Positions 7,408 to 17,100 of a stretch of 38,329 nucleotides of DNA are shown piece by piece. Within the stretch, counting starts at the first letter, position 1. Each line of letters opens with the position of its first letter. The stretch is from Bacteroidales bacterium. GTDB taxonomy: Bacteria; Bacteroidota; Bacteroidia; Bacteroidales; UBA932. The position numbers and the translations under genes were made by a program. Under the pieces are notes generated by a model. The model ran no database searches. It saw nothing but the letters and a program-made list of their open reading frames with translations, and was not told the DNA's origin. The DNA lies in NCBI GenBank assembly GCA_017469845.1, contig JAFUFP010000058.1, forward strand, positions 1 through 38,329. The letters are read 5' to 3'.

Positions 7408-9189
7408 CTATTTGTTATAACTGTAAACTCTCGTACAATAAATTGAAGGGGATTTGACGCGGTCAGTGACTATCTTCTGGTGGGCTTCACTTGAGGCGAC
7501 ATTGCGTCTTGGCATGACCTCACCTTCGGAAGGAACGTAGCCATCCTGATACTCGACTCTTCCACGAAGATACAGATCCTGTCCGTGTGAGGTCTGGTCT
7601 CCGTTGAGCCTGACCTCGCTCACCCATTTTCCGTCAGAAAAGTATCCTTCCTCGACGAACTCATAGCGGGTAACTTTACCGGAATCTTTGAGAATGATAT
7701 TGACTATAGCCCCGACTCCTGACACCACGAAATCCTCATCACCGGTCTTGATGACAAGCCCGTAACTGGACTTCTCCTCTTTCACGTATTTCACCTCGAC
7801 GGTGTAATTCCCTATTTCGAATGAAGTTCCCTCTTCGTTTCCCTCGCGAAGGAAGCCCTTCATGAGGCCTGTACCCTGATACTGTGAGATCAGGGGCAAC
7901 AACTCGGAAAGGGTGGAATACACTCCCCTGTATTCCTTGATCAAATACGCATCCTCTATCGCGAAAGCGGAGAATCCGATGGCGTTGTTTGTCGCAAGAG
8001 CATAATAAGCCGGTGCGGCGTTCCTACCCGTTTCGGGTATGAACAGCGGGTTGTCCACCCGTGTATAGGAGTCGCTCACATTCTTGAACGCCGGGACATA
8101 GATATCCGGCGACAGGAAGTCAATGCTGGGGCAGAAAAGGTGATACATGTCGATGGCCTGCCAGATGGGAGCGCCCGAAGGGAAAAGAGGAGACATGCTG
8201 CCGAAGGGGTTGCCGCCGGCTGGAGGAGCCTGCTGCTGACCCTGTGCCTGACCTCCCTGAGTTGTAGGCACACCGGCCTGCGCATTGAAGGAGAATCCGC
8301 CTGAAGGCATGGCGACGGTATTCACGTACATCGGGATGTCGTACTCGGCCTTTCCGGCTGAAGCGACCTTCTCTATATAGGATGCGTAAGCCCACTGCAT
8401 GAAGAATGCCTCGGCGTAGGCGTTGTCTCCGAACACTTCCTTCCATGAGCCCTTGGACTTTCTTCCGTTTTCAGCCCACCTGAGCATCATCGGATTGTCC
8501 GAAGCGACCTTGCCGCTCTGAAGAAGGGAAACGAGTTCCGCGGGAACATTTCCCGAATAAGCCTTCTGGGCAGGTTTTGAATTGTCGATGCTCTGCTGCC
8601 AAAGGCCGGTTTCGTTCTCAACCTGCATGAAAAGGACCATGTTGTTCCTGTCCCTGCCCTTGATGTACTTCATAAGGGCTGAGAAGGCTTTCGCATCGGC
8701 TTTCATGGCATCTTCACAGAACGCCGAGATGTAATCCGTATTCTGTCCCTTTTCGTCCTGGGCCCTGAAATATTTCTTCGTGTCACGCTTCATCCATCCT
8801 GGAATGTAGCTGGAAACTCCGTTCTTCCAGGTTCCGAACCAGGCTATAACAACCGGCAGATCATTCTCTTCGGAAAGGGTGATTATCCTGTCGATGGAAG
8901 AAAAGTCATACTTTCCTTGTTCGGGTTCGATGAGATCCCACTCGGCAGTAACGATAAGGGAGTTGAGCCCCATGGCCTTTGACGAAGCCATAGCTCTACG
9001 GAGGTAATCCTCACCCGCCGCCGTCGAGTTATGGAGTTCGCCCGAAAGGAGCAGAACCGGTTCACCTTTGTAATACAACCTGGAAACTCCGTTCAAAGTT
9101 CCCAAGTAAGGCTTCTGGCCCCACGCCGGCACGTATGCCAGCGCGGAAAAAGCCAGAAGAGCACAAATCAACAATATCGTTTTTTTCAT
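7408..9189 (-). CDS. GH35-type glycosidase with DUF5597-like C-terminal region (593 aa)
   Basis: TIM-barrel glycosidase of the GH35 (beta-galactosidase) clan. QVENETG at 189-195 holds the acid/base Glu193 and FIPETGRN at 383-390 the nucleophile Glu386. The architecture matches bacterial GH35 proteins with a DUF5597 C-terminal domain, some of which remove galactose from xyloglucan side chains (established for Cellvibrio Bgl35A). A signal peptide (MKKTILLICALLAFSALAYVPAWGQ) directs secretion. The ATG at 9189 overlaps the susD stop codon as TGATG, so translation is probably coupled; the annotated-looking TTG at 9195 is not needed. Residues about 303-337 form a Gln/Gly/Pro-rich insertion between the two catalytic Glu residues. 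Exact specificity (galactosidase, xylosidase, arabinosidase) cannot be read here. Confidence 0.9.
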   Translation of the reverse strand: MKKTILLICALLAFSALAYVPAWGQKPYLGTLNGVSRLYYKGEPVLLLSGELHNSTAAGEDYLRRAMASSKAMGLNSLIVTAEWDLIEPEQGKYDFSSIDRIITLSEENDLPVVIAWFGTWKNGVSSYIPGWMKRDTKKYFRAQDEKGQNTDYISAFCEDAMKADAKAFSALMKYIKGRDRNNMVLFMQVENETGLWQQSIDNSKPAQKAYSGNVPAELVSLLQSGKVASDNPMMLRWAENGRKSKGSWKEVFGDNAYAEAFFMQWAYASYIEKVASAGKAEYDIPMYVNTVAMPSGGFSFNAQAGVPTTQGGQAQGQQQAPPAGGNPFGSMSPLFPSGAPIWQAIDMYHLFCPSIDFLSPDIYVPAFKNVSDSYTRVDNPLFIPETGRNAAPAYYALATNNAIGFSAFAIEDAYLIKEYRGVYSTLSELLPLISQYQGTGLMKGFLREGNEEGTSFEIGNYTVEVKYVKEEKSSYGLVIKTGDEDFVVSGVGAIVNIILKDSGKVTRYEFVEEGYFSDGKWVSEVRLNGDQTSHGQDLYLRGRVEYQDGYVPSEGEVMPRRNVASSEAHQKIVTDRVKSPSIYCTRVYSYNK

Positions 9190-10766
9190 CACCAACCTTC
9201 GTTCTGTTTGATGTTGGGATTCACCTGGATTTCATTGGCGGGAATGGGAAGATATTTGTGCTTCGCCTTGAAACCGTACACAGTATTGACGAATGCCGCG
9301 GGATCAACTTTCTCTTCTCCGGTGGATGCGTCATAGGAATATGCGGGAACATAATGACCCTGTTCTCCCATCACCTTCTCGGCATCACCCCATCTGACGA
9401 GGTCGAGATACCTCAGGTTCTCACCCCAGAGTTCAAGCCTCTTCTCGGTCTTGATGTCATCGAAGGTGACATTTGACTTGGGTTCCAGACGGGCACGCGA
9501 GCGTACCTGGTTCACGTATTTGTCGGCGAGTGCCTGATTGCCGCTGAGGAGATTGGCTTCCGCCGCACAGAGAAGGACTTCTGCATACCTCATGATGCGG
9601 AAGTTTCTCCAGTTGAAGATTTGGAATCCGGGAAGATCCTGATAGAGTTCATCCTTGGTAAGGGTGTATTTCCAATTGAAATATCCCTCATGTCCCGGAA
9701 TCCATACGGTTTTGAGTTCAAGGCCTTCCTCGGCAAGGGTCTTCCTTGTCTTGATCGTGGAGACGAGACGGTATCCGTCTTCACCTTCTTCCGCGACAAA
9801 TGCGTCATACAATGACTTGGAAGGGTTGATGAAGTTCCATCCGAAAGCGATGTTGGGATTTGAAGAATTGAAGTAAGCGTCCCTTATGGACATTGAGCAC
9901 CAAAGGGTAGTAGCCTGGTTCACGGAAGGGTCGTTCCTCCACTGTCCTTCGAGGAGGGACTCGCAGCAGTTGTTGGCTTTCGCCCTGAGGAGGTTCTCGT
10001 ATTCACCGGGTTCGTCGACACCGTAGAGGCCGTAAAGCCCCGAGTCAATGACCTTCTGGAAAGCAGCCGCCGCCTCAGAATATTTCTTCTGCCAAAGGTA
10101 AGCCTTACCCAGAAGGGCGTAAGCGAACTCTTTGGTGATGCGGATACCGGTGTTCTTGTCGAACATGTTCTTTTTCGAAGGGAGGAATCCCGATGATATG
10201 GCTTCATTGAGATCGGTCTCGATCGACTGCCAGAAAGCTTCGGGAGTGGAATTGCTCACCCTGTACTCTTCTGGTTTGAGGACATGGTCCACCATAGGGG
10301 CCGTTCCCCACATTGAGACGAGGTAGAAATTCGCCAGAGCTCTCATTACCCTTGCCTCAAAGATGGCACGTTTCATTTCGTCGGTATTTCCTTCGACATG
10401 CTCGGTGATGAGGCTTGCCTTGTAGATGAGTTCATAGAAGTTCACATAAGTGTTCTTCAGCCATTCGTGGGAAGCGTCGAAAGTGTATTCGTTGAATTTC
10501 TCCATATTGGAGTTGTCTCCCCTCGTCATGCCTCCTGTCCAGGAATCATCATCAAGGGATGTGAGGCAGTAGAAGAAATTCATATGGATGTTCTTCATCT
10601 GGTTGTACATGGCCGCAAGGGCGCTCTGCACTTCTTCGTCCGTCTTGTAGTAATCCTCAAGAGTGGACACGTTCCCGTGCTCCGGAATATCGAGCTGCTT
10701 GGAGCAGGAGGAAAACGAGAGCAGGAGGGCTGCCGCGAGGGCAGTTATCGTCATTATCTTTTTCAT
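9189..10766 (-). CDS. susD: SusD/RagB-family surface glycan-binding lipoprotein (525 aa)
   Basis: Lipoprotein signal MKKIMTITALAAALLLSFSSC (Cys21) followed by the SusD N-terminus (KQLDIPEHGNVSTLEDYYKTDEEVQSALAAMYNQM), TPR-like helices in the middle (AYALLGKAYLWQKKYSEAAAAFQKVID) and the conserved C-terminal block FRIMRYAEVLLCAAEANLLSG ... VNQVRSRARL ... EKRLELWGENLRYLDLVRWG. SusD proteins sit on the cell surface as the lid of the SusC channel and bind oligosaccharide. Encoded 45 bp after susC and overlapping the GH35 start codon by one base. The symbol is a family label; the sugar is not known. Confidence 0.97.
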   Translation of the reverse strand: MKKIMTITALAAALLLSFSSCSKQLDIPEHGNVSTLEDYYKTDEEVQSALAAMYNQMKNIHMNFFYCLTSLDDDSWTGGMTRGDNSNMEKFNEYTFDASHEWLKNTYVNFYELIYKASLITEHVEGNTDEMKRAIFEARVMRALANFYLVSMWGTAPMVDHVLKPEEYRVSNSTPEAFWQSIETDLNEAISSGFLPSKKNMFDKNTGIRITKEFAYALLGKAYLWQKKYSEAAAAFQKVIDSGLYGLYGVDEPGEYENLLRAKANNCCESLLEGQWRNDPSVNQATTLWCSMSIRDAYFNSSNPNIAFGWNFINPSKSLYDAFVAEEGEDGYRLVSTIKTRKTLAEEGLELKTVWIPGHEGYFNWKYTLTKDELYQDLPGFQIFNWRNFRIMRYAEVLLCAAEANLLSGNQALADKYVNQVRSRARLEPKSNVTFDDIKTEKRLELWGENLRYLDLVRWGDAEKVMGEQGHYVPAYSYDASTGEEKVDPAAFVNTVYGFKAKHKYLPIPANEIQVNPNIKQNEGW

Positions 10767-10811
10767 ATTGCTTTCAAATTGAGTCTGACCATAAAAATTC
10801 TGTAACGGGAA

Positions 10812-13800
10812 CTAGAAATCGATGTTCACACCGAAGACAGCTTTCTTTGATGTAGGATAACCGCCAAGGTCGACACCGATACCGGTGGTGGAGTTCGCGG
10901 AAGCTTCAGGATCGAATCCGATGTACTTGGTGAACGTGAAGAAATCCTCCAGGGAAACGTACACCCTTGCCGTCTTGAGGCCGATCTTCGAAAGAAGGTT
11001 CGAAGGAAGGGTATAACCGAGTTGGATCTGTTTGATCTTCAGATAAGATCCGTCGTAAACCATCGCGTCGGACATACAGTACTTCTCGTATTCGTTGGAG
11101 TTGGCCCTGGGAACTGAAGCGTTGCGATTGGACTCAGTCCATCTTCCGTCCCACCATGCGGCGGTAAGGCGGTTGGCCTTGGGGAAGTTGATCTTGTTGA
11201 CACCGAGGAAGATGTCGTTGCCGTATGCTCCCTGTGCGAAGAGAGTGAAGTCAAGGCCCTTGTAGGAAGCCGTGAAAGTGAGACCATAGTTGAGGGTAGG
11301 GATACCGTCACCGATATAGGTCTTGTCATTCTCACCGATGAGTCCGTCATTGTCAAGGTCCTCAAAGAGAGGATCTCCGCTCGCGGAATCAACACCGCTG
11401 AACTTGTAACCCCTGAAATAGTACACGGGATAACCTTCCTCGAAGTATGTGAGAGGATATGCGCCGTTATTGAGGTCAAGACCGATAACCCTGGAGAGTG
11501 ACTCGTCAAGATAGGTGACCTTGTTCTTCAGAGTGGAAACATTGCCCTTGATGCTGTATCCGAAATCCTTGCCGATCTTGTCCTTCCATGAAAGTTCGAA
11601 CTCGAAACCGCGGTTGGAGACGTTACCCGCATTGACCGGAGAAATTGTTCCGCCGATGGAGAGTGAAGGGGTCGTGTTCCATATGAGAAGGTCTTTGGTC
11701 TTCTTGTCGAACCAGTCCACGCTGAAAGTGAGACGGTCATTGAGGAAGCGGGCGTCGATACCGAGGTCGAGCTGCTCGGAAGTCTCCCATTTCATCTTGT
11801 CGTTACCCATGCTTGAAGGGAAACGGGCGGGTGTCCAGACATTGCCTTCAACGAGGGGATAGAATCCCGATGTGGTGATGGTTGTTGAGTACGCATAGTT
11901 TCCGAGGGCGGAAAGGCTACCGTTCTGTCCCCAAGAAGCTCTGAGTTTGAGATCGTTGACTACATTCTTGATGGGCTCGAAGAAGCTTTCCTTCGAGACA
12001 GTCCATCCTGCGGATACAGCGGGGAAATAACCCCAGCGGTTGCTCTTCGAAAGGTAGGAAAGGTCAGCGGCATCAGCACGTAGTGAAGCCTGGATCATAT
12101 ACTTTCCGTCATAGTCGTAGCCCAAACGGCCGAACCATGAATACTGCGCAGTAGTAAGTTCCTCACCATCGACGGTCTGGGTGGCGGAAGCGGCCTTGTA
12201 GTGGAAATAGTAGAACGTGGGATCGTTCTTCATGAGAGCATCCTCACCGTTTGCCGCGAGGGAGCCCTGGATGTAGTTCGTGGTCCTGGAAAGGAATGAC
12301 ATACCGGCCATGGCGCTTACGTTGTGAAGGACGAAAGAGCGGTTGAAGTTCGCGAAGTTCTCCCACTGGTAGTACTGCTCACCTCTTATATTGGAGTTGT
12401 AGGCGAGATACTGTGTGGATTGGCTTGAGTTTCCGAAATAAGGGAGAGAAACCGAAGGGGAATCATTGTGCGAGAACTGGTATCCCAGACGCGACGTAAA
12501 GACCAGTCCCTCCATTATATTGACATTGGCATATGCAGAACCCGAAAGGCGAAAGCCTTTGCTTGTTGAGACATTATTGTCCCTGAGGACGAACGGGTTA
12601 ACGACTCCCGAAGGGTTGAAAGGAGAGGAAGCCCAGTAATTTCCGTCATCGTCATGAAGAAGCGGGAATCCGTTGGCCTCGGCGTCGAGCATGAACTTGG
12701 GAAGTTCCGAGTACTTGTACGACACAGGCGTGAGAGGGTCCATCTGCAGGATACCTCCTACCAATGAAGAAGCGAAACTGTTGGCGGCGACCGCCTCCCT
12801 TTTGAACCTGTCTATCTGGTTCGTCGTTCCGATGGTGAGCCAAGGCTTGATCTTCTGCTCGGCATTGATGGAAGCGGAAAGACGGTTGAAATAATCCTTG
12901 CGTCCCTTGATGATACCGTCATTGTCCAGGTAAGTGAGGGAGACATAGTAATTGCCGTTTTCGTTTCCGTTCGAGAAGGAGACGCTGTGCTTGTTGATCA
13001 TACCGTTTCCGTATACCTCCTTGGACCAGTCGGTATCCGTCTTTCCGTCCCAGTTCTCATTGACGAAATTCTGCTGAAGGAGATTTCCTTCCACCATATA
13101 CTGGGCATATTGTTTGGCGTTCAGAACCTCGGGAATCTTACCGACCTGCTGGACAGTGTACTGGAAACTGTAGGAAATCCTACCGTCACCGCTCTTTCCT
13201 TTCTTGGTCGTGATAAGGACGACACCGTTTCCGGCCTCAGCTCCGTAGATGGCTGCTGAAGCGGCATCCTTGAGGACCTCCATCGACTCGATGTCGTTGG
13301 GGTCGATTCCGGCGATGCTCCTCATCCTGACTCCGTCCACTACATAAAGAGGATCGGAAGTGGTGTTTGAGGAATATCCCCTGACCCTGACGGTCGGCGA
13401 AGCACCGGGAGAAGCCGACGCGGAAATCAGCTGCACACCGGCGGTCTTTCCCTGAAGTGCGTCCTCGACATTGGTAATGGTCCTGTTTTCCATGTCTTCC
13501 GCGCGTACTGAAGATATGGCGCCTGTGACCTGACTCTTTTTCTGTACACCGTATCCGACTACAACGACTTCGTCAAGAAGTTCACGGTCCTCTTCCATCA
13601 CGATATTCATTGAAGTTGATGCCGCCATCTCGACCGTCTTGTAGCTTACGGAAGAGAAAACGAGAACTGTTCCCTGGGGAACTGAGATTGAGAACGAACC
13701 GTCGACGTCCGTGATGACACCGTTGGTCGTTCCTTCCTGTACTACGCCTACTCCGATCATAGGCTCACCGGCAGCATCCGTAACCTTACCGTTTGCCCTG

Positions 13801-13886
13801 ATGTTCTGGGAATACGCTGCGATTCCCATCATCACCAGGAGAAGGCAGGACACTACGGAAGTGCGAAAGAATTGGATTGCTTTCAT
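10812..13886 (-). CDS. susC: SusC/RagA-family TonB-dependent outer-membrane transporter (1024 aa)
   Basis: Signal peptide (MKAIQFFRTSVVSCLLLVMMGIAAYSQ), then a carboxypeptidase-like regulatory domain (residues about 30-105, GKVTDAAGEPMIGVGV...), the TonB-box region DEVVVVGYGVQKK, the plug domain (about 115-225, DALQGKTAGVQLIS, VRVRGYSS, DPLYVVDG, VLKDAASAAIYG, GVVLITTKKG) and a long beta-barrel ending SKKAVFGVNIDF. Length is typical for the family. It imports oligosaccharides into the periplasm together with SusD. It heads the operon susC-susD-GH35-esterase and is transcribed divergently from the HTCS regulator, the usual PUL arrangement. No frameshift or missing domain is seen. Confidence 0.97.
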   Translation of the reverse strand: MKAIQFFRTSVVSCLLLVMMGIAAYSQNIRANGKVTDAAGEPMIGVGVVQEGTTNGVITDVDGSFSISVPQGTVLVFSSVSYKTVEMAASTSMNIVMEEDRELLDEVVVVGYGVQKKSQVTGAISSVRAEDMENRTITNVEDALQGKTAGVQLISASASPGASPTVRVRGYSSNTTSDPLYVVDGVRMRSIAGIDPNDIESMEVLKDAASAAIYGAEAGNGVVLITTKKGKSGDGRISYSFQYTVQQVGKIPEVLNAKQYAQYMVEGNLLQQNFVNENWDGKTDTDWSKEVYGNGMINKHSVSFSNGNENGNYYVSLTYLDNDGIIKGRKDYFNRLSASINAEQKIKPWLTIGTTNQIDRFKREAVAANSFASSLVGGILQMDPLTPVSYKYSELPKFMLDAEANGFPLLHDDDGNYWASSPFNPSGVVNPFVLRDNNVSTSKGFRLSGSAYANVNIMEGLVFTSRLGYQFSHNDSPSVSLPYFGNSSQSTQYLAYNSNIRGEQYYQWENFANFNRSFVLHNVSAMAGMSFLSRTTNYIQGSLAANGEDALMKNDPTFYYFHYKAASATQTVDGEELTTAQYSWFGRLGYDYDGKYMIQASLRADAADLSYLSKSNRWGYFPAVSAGWTVSKESFFEPIKNVVNDLKLRASWGQNGSLSALGNYAYSTTITTSGFYPLVEGNVWTPARFPSSMGNDKMKWETSEQLDLGIDARFLNDRLTFSVDWFDKKTKDLLIWNTTPSLSIGGTISPVNAGNVSNRGFEFELSWKDKIGKDFGYSIKGNVSTLKNKVTYLDESLSRVIGLDLNNGAYPLTYFEEGYPVYYFRGYKFSGVDSASGDPLFEDLDNDGLIGENDKTYIGDGIPTLNYGLTFTASYKGLDFTLFAQGAYGNDIFLGVNKINFPKANRLTAAWWDGRWTESNRNASVPRANSNEYEKYCMSDAMVYDGSYLKIKQIQLGYTLPSNLLSKIGLKTARVYVSLEDFFTFTKYIGFDPEASANSTTGIGVDLGGYPTSKKAVFGVNIDF

Positions 13887-13918
13887 GTGTTATTTGATGA
13901 TTGGTTGTGTTCTTTTGT

Positions 13919-13939
13919 CGCCGGGAAGGTTGTCCGGCG
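13919..13939 (-). other. Hairpin in the susC mRNA leader
   Basis: CGCCGG/CCGGCG arms (13919-13924, 13934-13939) with a 9-nt loop, 33 nt upstream of the susC start codon. No T-run follows, so it is more likely a leader structure or mRNA-stability element than a terminator. Confidence 0.4.
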
Positions 13940-13948
13940 GCTCTGATG

Positions 13949-14032
13949 CAAAGGAGATAAAGTTTGGTCAGAATCATTTATTCATTCATTTATAAAGTTT
14001 TGCGCCATCGTGAAAGTTTTGCAAAACTTTCA
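13949..14032 (-). promoter_or_regulatory. susC promoter with HTCS-type operator and 22-bp palindrome
   Basis: On the minus strand a weak -7-like element CTCCTTTG (13956-13949) lacks a -33 box. On the plus strand AAAGTTTTGC occurs at 13994-14003 and again at 14013-14022, a direct repeat with 19-bp period. The second copy forms half of a perfect 22-bp palindrome at 14011-14032 (TGAAAGTTTTG and its reverse complement). The half-site AGTTTTGC (13996-14003) lies 47 bp from the -7 element, the same offset as upstream of the esterase at 71-1681. Direct repeats of about two helical turns suit AraC-type DNA-binding domains such as that of the divergent HTCS. HTCS binding is inference. Confidence 0.6.
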
Positions 14033-14111
14033 AAAGCATTGCATTTTCTTCAATAAGGGCAAAAGTACCGGAGAGAACGACCGCATCATGTGACTATTGC
14101 GGCTTTTTTGT

Positions 14112-14119
14112 TATTTTTG
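14112..14119 (+). promoter_or_regulatory. -7 box of the HTCS gene
   Basis: TATTTTTG fits TAnnTTTG and lies 28 bp before the ATG at 14148. No convincing -33 box at 19-21 bp upstream. Confidence 0.4.
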
Positions 14120-14147
14120 CTCTGAGAACGTTAATAACGTCACACCG

Positions 14148-17100
14148 ATGAGAATTAATACCCGATTATTGTCGTACACCTTTTCCGCAGCCATGGCAGT
14201 TCTGCTCCCGGGCTTATCGCTCAAGGGACAGGATCTGGACAGTTTCATGTTCCAGAACTCACCAAGGACCTCTTCCATCAGCAACGTCCGAGTCCTCAAC
14301 ATGACAAAAGACGGGGAAGGATACATCTGGTTCGGCACAAACCATGGTCTTTTCCGTTACAACGGAACCGTCTACAAAACCTATTATTCCGGATTATCCG
14401 ACGACGAACCGACGCTGTCAAGTGACATGATACTTTCTCTTCTTCCGGACTCGGGAGGGAGGATGTGGGTAGGCACGGACGGAGGAATCAATCTCATCGA
14501 AAAAGGTGTCGTCACAATGGAAGCGCCTCCGGGAGTCAATCCCATATACAGCATGGTCAATCTGGATTCCGGTTCCATACTGTATTCCACGAACGAAGGT
14601 CTTTACGTCTTTGACAAAGAATCTTCACTTGCAAAGCCCGTACTTCAGGATGAGAACCCGGACAACATGTTGGGCAACATAACGACGATGGAATCCACCG
14701 GAGAGAACATCTGGCTCAATCCTCTGATCCCAAAATCTTCACTGATGGTTCTGGACAAAGATCTCAACTCCGCAGCATCAATAAGCCTTGACGGAAACAG
14801 TCTTCGGGGATTGGCCCCATACGGAGGCAACATGTTTGTCGCGACCTTGAACGGATTGAAGTGTTACACATCCGACGGAAAAGAAATCCCCCTTCCCGAT
14901 AAGCTGCAGCCCTTCTCCAGTCGGCCCATATGCGGCATCTGTTCAGACAAGGAAGCCGGAACCCTCACTTTCGGCATCACGGATGAAGGCATCTACTCTT
15001 TCAAGGGGAATTCCGTCAAACGGATATTCTCCGATGAAAAGCTTTCCGGCCTCCCTTACTGCCAAATTCTGAGCGGAGGGACCTCTTTATGGATCAACAA
15101 ATTCACCCTGGCGGAATGCTCCGCATACCATGAGGACAATGACAAAACCATCGAATTGAGGAATCTCAGGATAGGAGAAAGCATCATCAACGTTTTCCCC
15201 AGTCAGATACGGGATAAAGTCATAGCCGTTTCGTCTTTCGATGTATACCTGGTGGACATTCTTACCAAAGAAGTTTCGGCAATCACCCCCGCAGCCTTTC
15301 CGGAGAATAGGGGCATACTCACTTCCTACATGAACTCTTCGGGAGAGTTGTTCATATACGACAATCTGTTCATACTGCACAAGTTCTCCAAATCCGAAGG
15401 CTGGAACTATGCGGAAGACTATTCCGTCGAATGCGGAACTTTTACGGCTTCCCTTTGGGAAGACTACAGCGGAAATGTCTGTTTCATCGGAGACAATACG
15501 CTCTTTTCGGTCAATTCATCCGGAAAACTCACAAGGACAGTTTTGCAAACCCCGGTAAGCGGCCTCGCCCATAAAGGGAAAGACGGAAGGATTTATCTGG
15601 TCGGCAACGAAGGGGTCTTCTTCGTTGATTTCGGGATGAATTTCAAGAAACTGCCCATAGAAGAACCGTATATGAGTTGCTCATACCTTGACGAGATGGG
15701 CAGACTTTACATCGGAACCGCCCGCAGCGGACTTCTTCGCTATGACACCGAGACAGGCGAAATGAAGAATTTGAGCGAAAGGCTCGGCCCGCAAGGAGAA
15801 ACCATCCGTTCAATCAATTCAGACGGACGGGGGACAATCTGGGTTTCGTCCAGGAACGGAATATTCCGGCTTGATCCCGACGATGGCCGCGCTACAGTAT
15901 ATAACTATTCCTCAAGTCAATCAATGGTTTTCAGCCCCAGGTGTTCCGCTCTTCTGGAAGACGATATAAAAGGTAACAAAGTCGTTTTCGGATGCGGACA
16001 GGCATTGGCGGTCGTGGATCCATTCATCGGTGAAGCACGCAAAAGCCACACCCTTTCCATTGACGCCGTCTTCGCCAACAACCGTCAGATAAGGGAAGAT
16101 GACTCCCCCATCGTCCTCAACAGCAACGAGAACCAGATCCTCATCTACTACTCGGGGATGGATTTCGGGAACTCTCCTACCCTGAGTTATTCATACATGC
16201 TGGAAGGGTACGACAAGGATTGGGTCTTCGCCGGACAGAACCTCACGGCGAACTATTCCCGTCTGCCTTCGGGAAAGTTCACATTCAGGCTAAAAGCCCA
16301 GACCAATGACGGGGAATGGACAGGAGACGACATTGAACTCAATTTCCGTATCAAGCCTTCGAAATGGCTTTCATTCCCGGCGATAGCCCTTTACACGCTC
16401 ATACTGCTGGGACTGGCATTGTACCTTGTCAGACTTTATTCCATGGCCGCCAAAGCCAGGAAAGAGGCTCTTCAGGCCAGCATCGACAAGACAATCGCAG
16501 AAAAACGCGGGCAGGACAGGATGGACACATTCACGAACATCTCCCATGAACTGATCAATCCCCTCTCCCTTATCTACGGCCCCGCCATAGACCTTCAGAA
16601 AGAGGAGAATCTCTCCCCCGAAGGCAAGGGACTTCTCTCGCTCATCGTGAAGAACTCCTCAAGGATGATGCGGATGACCGAACAGATGATGTCATTCAGC
16701 AGAATGGAAGATTCCCCGGAGAAGCTGCACATCTCCAAAACCGACATCGGCAAAACAGTACGGACGATATCGGAGAATTTCTCCTACATGACCGGGAAGA
16801 AGAACCTTTCGCTTACCCTTGAGATAGACGACTCTCTCACAGGATACTGCGATATGGAAAAGGTAGCCAAAGTCTACACCAACCTCCTTTCGAACGCCAT
16901 CAAGTACACTCCCAGAGGTGGTGAAATCACCGTTTCCCTCGCCTCATCCGATAATCAGAACGAACAGAGAACCGCCGTCCTTTCCGTCAGGGACAACGGG
17001 CTTGGAATACCGGACGAGATGAAGCGGAAGATATTCGAGCGTTTCGAAAGGGTGAAGGCAAACATCGGGGACGGAACGATAGAAGGCCACGGTGTCGGAC

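Noticed and set aside
15539..15546. AGTTTTGC inside the HTCS coding sequence
   Set aside because: Single copy in the sensor-domain coding region with no nearby -7 box or gene start in the right orientation; taken as chance.
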